Assembly: GCF_001553785.1 (NCBI RefSeq)
Contig: NZ_LOJP01000001.1
Coordinates: 5,145,651 to 5,209,650, forward strand
Length of the DNA stretch: 64,000 nucleotides
Direction: 5' to 3'
DNA from: Actinoplanes sp. TFC3
GTDB lineage: Bacteria > Actinomycetota > Actinomycetes > Mycobacteriales > Micromonosporaceae
Under the pieces are notes generated by a model. It searched no databases, had not been told where the DNA came from, and saw only the letters and a program-made list of their open reading frames with translations. The translations under genes and the position numbers were made by a program. Position 1 is the stretch's first letter; each line of letters begins with the position of its first letter. Positions 45,240 through 53,239 of this stretch are shown one piece after another.

Positions 45240-48200
45240 GCGACATGATGAAGCGGATGGCGGACCTGTCCGCCGAGGAACGCGACGAACTGCTGGCGCT
45301 GCTGGCCGACGAGGACGAGGACGAGGGCGGCGACAGCGGACCGGTGGCCCGCGAACCCGGTACGCGCCTGCCGCTGTCACCGGCGCAGGAGACGCTGTGG
45401 TTCCTCGACCGGCTGGCGCCCGGGCAGCCGACGTACAACGTGCCGCTCGGTTTCGAGCTGACCGGCCCGCTCGACGTCGCGGCCCTGACCGGCGCGGTGA
45501 GCGAGGTGGTGACACGGCACGAGGCGCTGCGCACCCACCTGGCCGAGGACGACGACGGGCCGGTGCAGGTGGTCACCGCGGATCTCCCCGCAACCGTGGA
45601 GGTGCGCGACATCCCGGCCGGCACGGTTGAAGCCGAGCTGAGCCGGTTGGCCGCGCTGCCGTTCGACCTGCAGCAGCCGCCGCTGTGGCGGGCGCATCTG
45701 TTGCGTACCGCGCCGGACCGGCACTATCTGCTGGTCACCGTGCACCACGTGATCTTCGACGGCTGGTCGCGTGGGGTGTTCACCGCTGACCTCGCGCAGG
45801 CGTACTCGTCCAGGGCGCAGACCACCACGCCCGTGCAGTATCCGGATTACGCGCTGTGGCAACGCGATCGGATCGCCGAGGAGGACGGCGAGTACTGGAA
45901 GCAGCAGCTGGCCGGGCTGGCCACCCTGGAGTTCCCCACCGACCGTCCCCGTCCGGCCGAGATGACGTACCGGGGGCGCCTGCACCTGGCCGACATCCCC
46001 CGTGCCGAACACGACCGGCTGCTCGCCACCGCCCGCGACCTCGGGGTCACGCCGTACATCGCCTACGTCACAGCGTTTTTCGCCCTGCTGCAGCGCTACA
46101 CCGGGCAGGACGACCTGGTGGTCGGCACCCCGACGGCCAACCGCAACCGGCCCGAACTCGAACAGACCATCGGCTACTTCGTGTCCATGCTGCCGATCCG
46201 CCTGGACGCCGGCGGTGACCCGACGCTCGGTGAGCTGGCCGGCCGGGTTCGCGCGGTGCTGCCCGGCGCGGTGGCGCACGGCTCGCTGCCGTTCGACCGG
46301 ATCGTCGACGCGGTCCGCCCGGTCCGCGACCCGGCCCGCTCGCCGCTGTTCCAGATCTCGTTCACCTATGAGAACGCCGGCGACGAGCTGCACCTGCCGG
46401 GCCTGACGGTGACCCGGGTGCCGGTGGACACGGGCGCGGCGCGCTTCGACATGAGCTGGTTCGTGCTGGAACACGACGACGTGGTCCGCGTCGAGGTGGA
46501 GTACAACACCGACCTGTTCGACGCCGAGAGCGTGGCCGCGCTGACCGATGACTACGCGGTGCTGGTGGCCGCGCTGGCCGGTGATCCCGGGGCCGGGCTG
46601 GCCGGGGTCGACCTGCTCGATGACGCCGAGCGCGATGCGTTGCTGCGCCGGTGGAACGGCCCGGAGCTGCCGGTGCCGCAGACCACGGCGGCGGCCATGT
46701 TCGCCGAGCGGGTGGCGGCTGCCCCGGACACGGTCGCGCTGATCGTGGCCGAGGAGGAGGTGACGTACCGCGAACTTGACCGGCGGTCCAACCAGTTGGC
46801 GCGGATGCTCACCTCGGGCGGCGCGCGGCCCGGTGAACTGGTGGCGCTGAGCCTGCCCCGCGGGGTGGACCTGATCGTGTCCATCCTCGCCACGATCAAG
46901 TCCGGGGCCGCCTACCTGCCTCTGGACCCCGGGCATCCGAGCGCCCGGCTCGAAGCCATCCTGTCCGACGCGCGTCCGGTCGTCACGATCACCACCAGTA
47001 CGACGGCCGGCGGTCTGCCCGCTCAGGCCGTACCCGTCATCGTTCTTGATGATCCCGGAACGCGGGCCGCGCTCGCCGGTCTCGACGACGCGACCCCGGC
47101 GTGCCCGGCCGGTCCGCAGGATCTGGCCTATGCCATCTACACCTCCGGCAGCACCGGTACGCCCAAGGGGGTGCTGCTCGAACAGCACAACCTGGTCAGC
47201 TTCATCACCTCGGTGCAGCAGTTGTTCGACCTCACCCCCGACGACCGGGTGCTGGGTTTCGCCTCGCACACCTTCGACGTGTCGGTGTTCGAGACCTTCG
47301 CCGCGCTGCTCACCGGCGCCCGGCTGCACCTGGCCACCCAGGACGAGCGGCTCGACATCGAACGGCTGCAGCGGCTGCTCGAACGCGCCGCGATCACCGT
47401 GGTGGACCTGCCGCCCTCGCTGATGGGGTTGCTGGACCCGGACCGCCTGCCGAGCCTGCGCATCGTGTTCGTCGGCGGCGAGGCGTTCCCTGCCGAGCTG
47501 GTCAACCGCTGGGCTCCCGGGCGGCGTTTCTTCAACGGCTACGGCCCCACCGAGTGCACGGTCACGATGATCGCCCACGAGTGCTCGGGCACCTGGACGC
47601 AGTCCCCGCCGATCGCCTTCCCCATGGCCAACCACGTGGCGCACGTGCTCGACCGCGCGGGCAACCTGGTGCCCACCGGTGTGGCCGGTGAACTGGTCAT
47701 CGGCGGCGCCGGCCTGGCCCGTGGCTACCTGCACCGCCCCGAGCTCACGGCCGAGAAGTTCATCACCGACCCGTTCGGCACCGCCCCCGGCGGGCGGCTC
47801 TACCACACCGGTGACCTGGTCAAGCGCGAGCGCGACGGCACCCTGACGTTCCTGGGCCGCATCGACCAGCAGGTGAAGATCCGTGGCCTGCGCATCGAGC
47901 TGGGCGAGATCGAGGCTCAGCTCAACCGCCTCCCCGCGGTGGCGCAGAGCGTGGTGCAGCCGTGGCAGGACGAACGCGGCGAGAAGCAGCTCGTGGGCTA
48001 CGTCGTCCCGGCCACCCCGGATCTCGACCGCGCGCAGATCCGGGCGGCGCTGGGTGAGCACCTGCCGGCGTACATGGTCCCGGCGAGCATCGTGGTGCTC
48101 ACGGAGTTGCCCCTGACCACCAGCGGCAAGGTCAACCGGGCGGCGCTGCCCGCCCCCGAACCGGCCGCGGCGGCCCCGGCGACTCCGGTGACGTACGCCG

Positions 48201-48517
48201 ATGAAGTCGAACGCTCGATCGCCGAGGACATCGTGGCCCCGCTGCTCGGGCTGCGCCAGGTCGACCCGTTCGGCGATTTCTTCGAGCTCGGTGGGCACAG
48301 CCTCGCGGCGGCCCAGGTGGTGTCGCGGCTGCGCAAGGCGTTCGGAGTGGAAATCGCGCTCGCTGACTTCTTCCGCGCGCCGCACGTACACGCCCTCGCC
48401 GAGCGAGTGCGCGAGCACCAGGCGAACTCCGGTGACGACGAGTTGCTGCGGCTCATCGAGTCCATGTCCGACGAGGAGGCGGCCCGGTTGCTGGCCGCCG
48501 AGGAGGGGGCGCCGTGA
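45236..48517 (+). CDS. NRPS module: C-A-PCP
   Basis: 1093 aa. A short acidic N-terminal helix (LSAEERDELLALLADEDEDE) may be a docking segment. It is followed by C (HHVIFDGWS at ~169), A (YTSGSTGTPKGVLLEQ, FNGYGPTECTVTMI) and PCP (FFELGGHSLAAAQVVSRL, Ser ~1021). The A-domain specificity residues read DVFDFGGVTK, identical to the upstream module, and long DNA stretches around core motifs A4-A5 are nearly the same, so one module arose by duplication of the other. There is no TE. It should pass its chain to the TE-bearing module. It overlaps both neighbours by 4 bp. Confidence 0.95.
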   Translation: MSDMMKRMADLSAEERDELLALLADEDEDEGGDSGPVAREPGTRLPLSPAQETLWFLDRLAPGQPTYNVPLGFELTGPLDVAALTGAVSEVVTRHEALRTHLAEDDDGPVQVVTADLPATVEVRDIPAGTVEAELSRLAALPFDLQQPPLWRAHLLRTAPDRHYLLVTVHHVIFDGWSRGVFTADLAQAYSSRAQTTTPVQYPDYALWQRDRIAEEDGEYWKQQLAGLATLEFPTDRPRPAEMTYRGRLHLADIPRAEHDRLLATARDLGVTPYIAYVTAFFALLQRYTGQDDLVVGTPTANRNRPELEQTIGYFVSMLPIRLDAGGDPTLGELAGRVRAVLPGAVAHGSLPFDRIVDAVRPVRDPARSPLFQISFTYENAGDELHLPGLTVTRVPVDTGAARFDMSWFVLEHDDVVRVEVEYNTDLFDAESVAALTDDYAVLVAALAGDPGAGLAGVDLLDDAERDALLRRWNGPELPVPQTTAAAMFAERVAAAPDTVALIVAEEEVTYRELDRRSNQLARMLTSGGARPGELVALSLPRGVDLIVSILATIKSGAAYLPLDPGHPSARLEAILSDARPVVTITTSTTAGGLPAQAVPVIVLDDPGTRAALAGLDDATPACPAGPQDLAYAIYTSGSTGTPKGVLLEQHNLVSFITSVQQLFDLTPDDRVLGFASHTFDVSVFETFAALLTGARLHLATQDERLDIERLQRLLERAAITVVDLPPSLMGLLDPDRLPSLRIVFVGGEAFPAELVNRWAPGRRFFNGYGPTECTVTMIAHECSGTWTQSPPIAFPMANHVAHVLDRAGNLVPTGVAGELVIGGAGLARGYLHRPELTAEKFITDPFGTAPGGRLYHTGDLVKRERDGTLTFLGRIDQQVKIRGLRIELGEIEAQLNRLPAVAQSVVQPWQDERGEKQLVGYVVPATPDLDRAQIRAALGEHLPAYMVPASIVVLTELPLTTSGKVNRAALPAPEPAAAAPATPVTYADEVERSIAEDIVAPLLGLRQVDPFGDFFELGGHSLAAAQVVSRLRKAFGVEIALADFFRAPHVHALAERVREHQANSGDDELLRLIESMSDEEAARLLAAEEGAP

Positions 48518-49674
48518 TCGCTCAGGACGCCACGCAGGCGCACTGGTGGAAGGCTCGCCGGTGGCTGGACGCGGTACGCGACGGCCTGCCCGAACCCGAT
48601 GACTTCTTCCTGGCCGGGCTGGCCCGGCACGCCGCGATGATCGATGCGAGCAAGGCGTTGTGCGACACCGGGAGTCCCGTTGCCGACTTCTACGGCGCGC
48701 GAACCGCTGAGGCGGTGGCGCTGTGGGCCGCGCAGGTGCACGGTTTCGGCTATTCCCGGGCCGAGCTGGACGCCGATCGCCTGCACCTGCTGGATCAGGC
48801 TTACCGCAACGCCCCGGTGCCAGTGCCATCGGCTGCGCCGCTGAAAGAGGCAGCGGAGGCGGCCGACGGTCTGACCGGCAGCGTGGCGGTGGCCGAGCGG
48901 CACGGACAGCGCGGCACCGGTCGCACGTATGTCGCCGAGGCGCTGGCCGTCGACGCGGCCGCCGCCGGGGAAGCCGAGATGTTGCCGAGCCTGGAGGCGG
49001 GCACGCTCGCCGTGGTGGCCGCGGGTTTCGAATCGGTCCGCTTCCGGTCCACGCCATATGCCATGGCGACCCAGGAGATCCTCGACGGCTGTGTGGCAGT
49101 GGACGCGGCCGAGGTCGACGCGGTGGTCCTGCCCGTGCGCCTGGACGGATCGGGCGACGTGGGTCTCATCCTCATCGGTTACGACGCGCTGGAGTGGATC
49201 GACAAACCCGCCTCCCCCGGTACGACCGGACTGGCCCGATTCTCCGCTGCGCTCTGCGACCCGAGCCCGTTGCTGTGCCGGCTGGCCCCGGAAACCGCCT
49301 GCGCCGAGGGCCCCCTCGGGCGGGCGCGCATCCGCCAAGCCGCGTACCTGGGTGGCCTGGTGCACCGCGTGCTGGCCGCCGGACCCGGCAGCGGGGATGC
49401 CGGCGTGGTCCGGGCCGGGGCCGCGCTGGCCGCGGTCCGGGCTGCGTTCACCAGGGCGGCTCAACTGGCCGACAACCGGCAGCCGTACGCGGGGGTGGCC
49501 ACCGAGGTGCTGGCGCTGGCCGCCGACACCGCGCTGGCTGCCGTGCGGCTGGCCCGCACCGAGGACCTGCGATTGCGAATCCGCCTCGAAGCACTTCGCT
49601 TCGGGCGCCCGGAACAACTGTGGCTGGCCGCTGGGCGGCGCCGCATGACGGAAGAAGGGAGAAAGCGCACGTGA
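48514..49674 (+). CDS. Diverged acyl-CoA-dehydrogenase-like protein
   Basis: 386 aa, GTG start overlapping the NRPS stop by 4 bp. The length and all-helical C-terminal part (ARIRQAAYLGGLVHRVLAAG, then TRAAQLADNRQPYAGVATEV) resemble the acyl-CoA dehydrogenase fold, including the position of the R-Q(F/L)-P-hydrophobic pattern. The N-terminal half is unusual, begins HWWKARRWLDAVRD, and lacks a readable FAD-binding signature and catalytic Glu. In NRPS clusters such proteins can oxidise PCP-bound residues. Here it is translationally coupled to an NRPS and to cysD. The family call is tentative; it could be an inactive relative with a structural role. Confidence 0.5.
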   Translation: MIAQDATQAHWWKARRWLDAVRDGLPEPDDFFLAGLARHAAMIDASKALCDTGSPVADFYGARTAEAVALWAAQVHGFGYSRAELDADRLHLLDQAYRNAPVPVPSAAPLKEAAEAADGLTGSVAVAERHGQRGTGRTYVAEALAVDAAAAGEAEMLPSLEAGTLAVVAAGFESVRFRSTPYAMATQEILDGCVAVDAAEVDAVVLPVRLDGSGDVGLILIGYDALEWIDKPASPGTTGLARFSAALCDPSPLLCRLAPETACAEGPLGRARIRQAAYLGGLVHRVLAAGPGSGDAGVVRAGAALAAVRAAFTRAAQLADNRQPYAGVATEVLALAADTALAAVRLARTEDLRLRIRLEALRFGRPEQLWLAAGRRRMTEEGRKRT

Positions 49675-50579
49675 CAACGACGATGCGGCTGTCGCATTTG
49701 GCGGCGCTCGAGGCGGAGGCCGTCCACATCATCAGGGAGGTGGTGGCCGAGACCGAGCAACCGGGGCTGCTGTTCTCCGGGGGCAAGGACTCGGTGGTCC
49801 TGCTGCACTTGGCCAAGCTGGCGTTCTGGCCGGCCCGGGTGCCGTTCCCGGTGGTGCACATCGACACCGGGCACAACTTTCCCGAGGTGCTGGAGTTCCG
49901 GGACGAATACGTCGAGGAGATCGGCGTACGACTGATCGTCGGCTCGGTCCCGGAGGCGCTCGCCGCCGGTTCGCTGCGTGAGCCGGCCGGCAACGTCTCG
50001 CGCAACGCGTTGCAGACGCCGGTGCTGCTGGAGACCATCCAGAAGCACCGCTTCGACGCCCTGTTCGGTGGCGCCCGCCGCGACGAGGAGAAGGCACGCG
50101 CCAAGGAGCGGGTGTTCTCCGTGCGCGACGAGTTCGGCCAGTGGGACCCGAAGAACCAGCGGCCCGAGCTGTGGGACCTCTACAACGGACTGCTCGAACC
50201 CGGCGCGAGCATGCGGGTGTTCCCGCTGTCGAACTGGACCGAGCTGGACATCTGGCAGTACATCGCCGACCGGGAGCTGGCCCTGCCCCCGCTGTACTAC
50301 GCGCACGAACGGGCGGTGTTCGAGCGCGACGGCATGCTCTTCGCCGACAACGAGTTCTTGCCCCGCCGCGAAGGCGAGGACATCCGGATGGAGAAGGTGC
50401 GTTTCCGGACCATCGGCGACGCCACCTGTACGGGCGCCGTGCGCTCGGACGCCGTCACCAACGAGGACGTGCTGGCCGAGATCGTGGCCAGCCGGCTCAC
50501 CGAGCGCGGCGCCACCCGGGCCGACGACCGGGTCAACGAGACCGCCATGGAAGACCGTAAGCGGGAGGGCTACTTCTGA
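49671..50579 (+). CDS. cysD: Sulfate adenylyltransferase subunit 2
   Basis: 302 aa. The GTG at 49671 overlaps the preceding stop (GTGA); GAAGGGAGAAA is upstream. PAPS-reductase-like ATP pyrophosphatase fold with the PP-loop GLLFSGGKDSVVLLHLAKLA and conserved HIDTGHNFPEVLEFRDEYV, GGARRDEEKARAKERVFSVR and FPLSNWTELDIWQYI. With CysN it makes APS from ATP and sulfate. Its position after the NRPS genes, overlapping them, argues for a dedicated supply of activated sulfate to the cluster sulfotransferase. Confidence 0.95.
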   Translation: MTTTMRLSHLAALEAEAVHIIREVVAETEQPGLLFSGGKDSVVLLHLAKLAFWPARVPFPVVHIDTGHNFPEVLEFRDEYVEEIGVRLIVGSVPEALAAGSLREPAGNVSRNALQTPVLLETIQKHRFDALFGGARRDEEKARAKERVFSVRDEFGQWDPKNQRPELWDLYNGLLEPGASMRVFPLSNWTELDIWQYIADRELALPPLYYAHERAVFERDGMLFADNEFLPRREGEDIRMEKVRFRTIGDATCTGAVRSDAVTNEDVLAEIVASRLTERGATRADDRVNETAMEDRKREGYF

Positions 50580-51829
50580 TGGACATTCTGCGTCTGGCCA
50601 CGGCGGGTTCCGTCGACGATGGCAAGAGCACGCTCATCGGCCGGCTGCTGTACGACACGCAGACCGCCTTCGAGGATCAGATCGACGCGGTGGCCAGGGC
50701 CAGCCGGCGCACCGGCGGGGACGGCGAGCAGATCAACCTGGCGCTGCTGACCGACGGGCTCAAGGCCGAGCGGGAACAGGGCATCACCATCGACGTGGCG
50801 TACCGCTACTTCGCCACCCCACGGCGCAAGTTCATCATCGCCGACACCCCCGGGCACGTGCAGTACACCCGCAACATGGTGACCGGGGCGTCGACCGCCG
50901 AGCTGGCCATCGTCCTGGTCGACGCGCGCGGCGGGATGACCGAGCAGAGCCGCCGGCACGCGCTGCTGTGCTCGCTGCTCGGCGTGCCGCACCTGGTGCT
51001 GGCGATCAACAAGATGGACCTGGTCGACTATGACGAGGCCGCGTTCCGGGCCATCGACCAGGAGTTCAGCCGGTTCTCCGAGCGGCTGCGCATCCCCGAC
51101 CTGAGCGTCATCCCGATGTCGGCGCTGGAGGGCGACAACGTCGTGCAGCGCACCACCAAGATGCCCTGGTACGAGGGCCCGTCGCTGCTGCACCACCTGG
51201 AGACCGTGCATGTGGCGGCCGACACCAACCTGATCGACCTGCGCTTCCCGGTGCAGTACGTCATCCGTCCGCAGACCACCGAGTTCCACGACTACCGCGG
51301 GTATGCCGGGAAGATCGCCACCGGCGTGATCCGGGTCGGCGACGAGGTGATCGCCTTGCCCAGCGGCATGACGAGCAAGGTCACCGCGATCGACTCCCCG
51401 GCCGGCCCGGTCGAGGAGGCGTACGCGCCGATGTCGGTGACCGTGCGGCTGGCCGATGACATCGACCTGTCCCGCGGCGACACGCTGACCCGGGTGAACA
51501 ACCAGCCGCGGACCACCCAGGACATCGACGCGATGGTGTGCTGGATGGCCCCGGAGGAGCTGCGCCCGGGGATGCGGGTGCTGGTCAAGCACACCACCCG
51601 TACGGTGCCGGCGCTGGTGAAGGACATCGAGTACCGGATGGATGTCAACACGTTGCACCGGGCCGGGGCGGACTCGCTGGGCTTCAACGACATCGGGCGG
51701 ATCCGGCTGCGCACCACCCAACCGCTGATGTGCGACGACTATCAGCGCAGCCGGCAGACGGGCGGGTTCATCGTGATCGACCCGACGACCAAGCGCACGC
51801 TCGGCGGGGGCATGATCCGGCTGCCCTGA
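50579..51829 (+). CDS. cysN: Sulfate adenylyltransferase subunit 1 (GTPase)
   Basis: 416 aa. EF-Tu-like GTPase with the P-loop AGSVDDGKSTLIGRLLYD, switch II IADTPGHVQYTRNMVTGAS and NKMDLVDY; C-terminal beta-barrel domains follow. It ends at ~416 residues without the CysC APS-kinase extension found in CysNC fusions, and no cysC is in the window, so PAPS formation needs an APS kinase encoded elsewhere. The ATG overlaps the cysD stop by one base (TGATG). Confidence 0.96.
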   Translation: MDILRLATAGSVDDGKSTLIGRLLYDTQTAFEDQIDAVARASRRTGGDGEQINLALLTDGLKAEREQGITIDVAYRYFATPRRKFIIADTPGHVQYTRNMVTGASTAELAIVLVDARGGMTEQSRRHALLCSLLGVPHLVLAINKMDLVDYDEAAFRAIDQEFSRFSERLRIPDLSVIPMSALEGDNVVQRTTKMPWYEGPSLLHHLETVHVAADTNLIDLRFPVQYVIRPQTTEFHDYRGYAGKIATGVIRVGDEVIALPSGMTSKVTAIDSPAGPVEEAYAPMSVTVRLADDIDLSRGDTLTRVNNQPRTTQDIDAMVCWMAPEELRPGMRVLVKHTTRTVPALVKDIEYRMDVNTLHRAGADSLGFNDIGRIRLRTTQPLMCDDYQRSRQTGGFIVIDPTTKRTLGGGMIRLP

Positions 51830-51836
51830 GACGCCG

Positions 51837-51873
51837 CCCCCGGGTCCGCACCACTGCGGCGCGGACCCGGGGG
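51837..51873. terminator. Bidirectional terminator between cysN and the free PCP gene
   Basis: CCCCCGGGTCCGC and GCGGACCCGGGGG (13 bp, perfect) enclose an 11-nt loop. Confidence 0.85.
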
Positions 51874-51905
51874 AGCGCGGTCAAGGCGGCAGCCGGGCCG
51901 TCCCG

Positions 51906-52220
51906 TCAGGCGGGGCGGTCGGCGGGGCTCAGGGCGCGGATCAGGATGGCGGCGCGGCGGGCGGCGCGTTTGCCGTCGGGTCCGGCGGCGATGACGGCTG
52001 CGAAGTCGGCGATTACCGGGTGTTCGAAGAACAGCGCCGTGCTCACCTGCACGCCGAGCAGCTCGCGCAGCCGGCCCGCGCACGCGGTTGCCAGCAGCGA
52101 CGTGGCGTTGAGCTGAAAAATACTTTGTGTCGTATCGGCGACAGAACGGTCGAGTAGTTCACTCCACACTGTCGCAACAATTCGTTCAACATTCCCGGTT
52201 GCCGGCTCGTCCGCATTCAT
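51906..52220 (-). CDS. Free-standing peptidyl carrier protein
   Basis: 104 aa from the ATG at 52220. Four-helix PCP pattern: IVATVWSELLDRSVADTTQS, then FQLNATSLLATACAGRLREL, then FFEHPVIADFAAVIAAG. The attachment Ser is kept, but the usual LGGxS is LNATS, so the loop before the Ser is unusual. It is the only carrier available to the serine A domain at 53237, which has no PCP. The start is leaderless-type: TATCGT on the minus strand (52227-52232) ends 6 nt before the ATG, with no RBS. It is divergent from the LuxR-type regulator. Confidence 0.82.
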   Translation of the reverse strand: MNADEPATGNVERIVATVWSELLDRSVADTTQSIFQLNATSLLATACAGRLRELLGVQVSTALFFEHPVIADFAAVIAAGPDGKRAARRAAILIRALSPADRPA

Positions 52221-52226
52221 GCGCCG

Positions 52227-52232
52227 ACGATA
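52227..52232 (-). promoter_or_regulatory. Leaderless-type -10 element of the PCP gene
   Basis: Minus strand TATCGT, then CGGCGC, then ATG. A poor -35 (no TTGACA-like hexamer at 16-18 bp) suggests activator dependence. Confidence 0.45.
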
Positions 52233-52401
52233 GGACGGGCCGCCGATCCTGCGAGTCAGCCCAGCGTGGACACCCTTTGTGCAAGCTGGGCGTACGGCGG
52301 CCATTAACCGAAGTCAATCCGGGAAAGCGACATTTACCATCCACTGCGGCGCTTCCGTGTTATATGACAAAGATTTCGATTCACCTCTAGTGACTCCAAC
52401 A

Positions 52402-52414
52402 CTACCTAAGGTAG
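52402..52414. promoter_or_regulatory. Perfect inverted repeat upstream of the LuxR-type regulator
   Basis: CTACCT-A-AGGTAG, 13 bp, centred 63 bp before the regulator's GTG within a comparatively AT-rich stretch (52310-52430). It is a candidate operator or autoregulatory site in the 250-bp divergent region 52221-52470. Confidence 0.45.
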
Positions 52415-52470
52415 CGTCCTTCGCGTCGGGTGCCGGGGAGTGTCGGGTGCCGGGGACGGGAGATTCGGTC

Positions 52471-53139
52471 GTGCCCTTACGGGTGTTGTTATGTGATGAC
52501 CGGCCGCTCGTGCTGGATGGATTGCGCTCGCTGCTGTCCGGCGAGCAGGACATCAATGTCATCGGCACTACCGAGAGCGGAATGCAGGCGATCATGCTGG
52601 CCCGCCAGCACCTGCCCGACGTGGTCGTGACCGGGATCCAGTTGGACCACATCGACGGCGTGGAGCTGATCCGCCGGCTGGCCCGGGAGACCCTGGATCC
52701 GGCACCGCGCATCATCGTGTTCGCCATCAAGGACATCGACGAACGGGTGACCGAGGTGCTGCACGCCGGCGCCAACGGCCTGCTCGCCGACGACGCCAGC
52801 CGCGAGGAACTGGCCATGGCCATCCGCGCGGTGGCCCGGGGTCAGTCGATGCTCGGCCCGCGCATCGCGCACCGGCTGATGGAGTGGTTCCGCGAGCATG
52901 ACGTGCAGTCAAAGGTAAAAGCGGACATGCCGATCGGCACGGTGCTCACGCCCCGGGAAAAGGAAATTCTCACGCTAACCGCGCACGGTATGTCGACCGA
53001 GGACATTGCGGCCGAGCTTTATATCGGTACGGCCACCGTCCGCACCCATCTCTATCGGCTGCGCTGCAAATTGCAGTTGAAGGACCGCGCCCAGCTGGTC
53101 TCATTCGCTTTTCGCGCCGGCCTGGTCGAACCCGCGTAA
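52471..53139 (+). CDS. Atypical LuxR/NarL-type response regulator lacking the phospho-acceptor Asp
   Basis: 222 aa. The GTG at 52471 follows GGGAG with 8 nt spacing. The receiver domain keeps the acidic pair (LRVLLCDDRPLVLDG), but the segment that should contain the phosphorylated Asp reads DVVVTGIQLDHIDG, with Gly in that position, and the conserved Lys region is GLLADDASREE rather than KD. The C-terminal LuxR HTH is intact: LTPREKEILTLTAHGMSTED and GTATVRTHLYRLRCKLQLKD. Such phosphorylation-independent regulators (for example RedZ and JadR1 in Streptomyces) are typical pathway-specific activators that can sense end products. No kinase gene is adjacent. It very probably controls this cluster. 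Confidence 0.92.
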   Translation: MPLRVLLCDDRPLVLDGLRSLLSGEQDINVIGTTESGMQAIMLARQHLPDVVVTGIQLDHIDGVELIRRLARETLDPAPRIIVFAIKDIDERVTEVLHAGANGLLADDASREELAMAIRAVARGQSMLGPRIAHRLMEWFREHDVQSKVKADMPIGTVLTPREKEILTLTAHGMSTEDIAAELYIGTATVRTHLYRLRCKLQLKDRAQLVSFAFRAGLVEPA

Positions 53140-53179
53140 TCACCACGTTCACCGCACGCGCGTAGTCACCACGTTTACC
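53134..53179 (+). repeat. Two 20-bp direct repeats upstream of the serine A-domain gene
   Basis: GCGTARTCACCACGTTYACC occurs at 53134-53153 and 53160-53179, offset 26 bp, with two mismatches. The first copy covers the stop codon of the regulator gene. A partly related inverted segment (ATCACGGTGGTC) follows at about 53192. Spacing and position fit regulator binding sites 58-100 bp upstream of the next ATG. Confidence 0.6.
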
Positions 53180-53224
53180 CCAGGGGTCAACATCACGGTG
53201 GTCTTGCCCGGCTCGGCCCGCCCC

Positions 53225-53239
53225 TAGCCTGACGCCATG
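53225..53239 (+). promoter_or_regulatory. Leaderless-type -10 element of the serine A-domain gene
   Basis: TAGCCT (53225-53230), then GACGCC, then ATG at 53237, with TTGCCC 15 bp upstream as a weak -35. The sequence CTAGCxTGAxCGCCATG is shared with the first NRPS gene. Confidence 0.5.

Noticed and set aside
45377..49057. 1226-codon open frame on the minus strand across the second NRPS gene
   Set aside because: Composition is the Arg/Gly/Val/His-rich pattern of a high-GC antisense frame, with no motifs and no RBS, lying wholly over well-supported NRPS domains.
48514..49674. Firm annotation as acyl-CoA dehydrogenase
   Set aside because: Only the helical C-terminal pattern is suggestive; FAD and catalytic residues are not readable, so the call was kept tentative.
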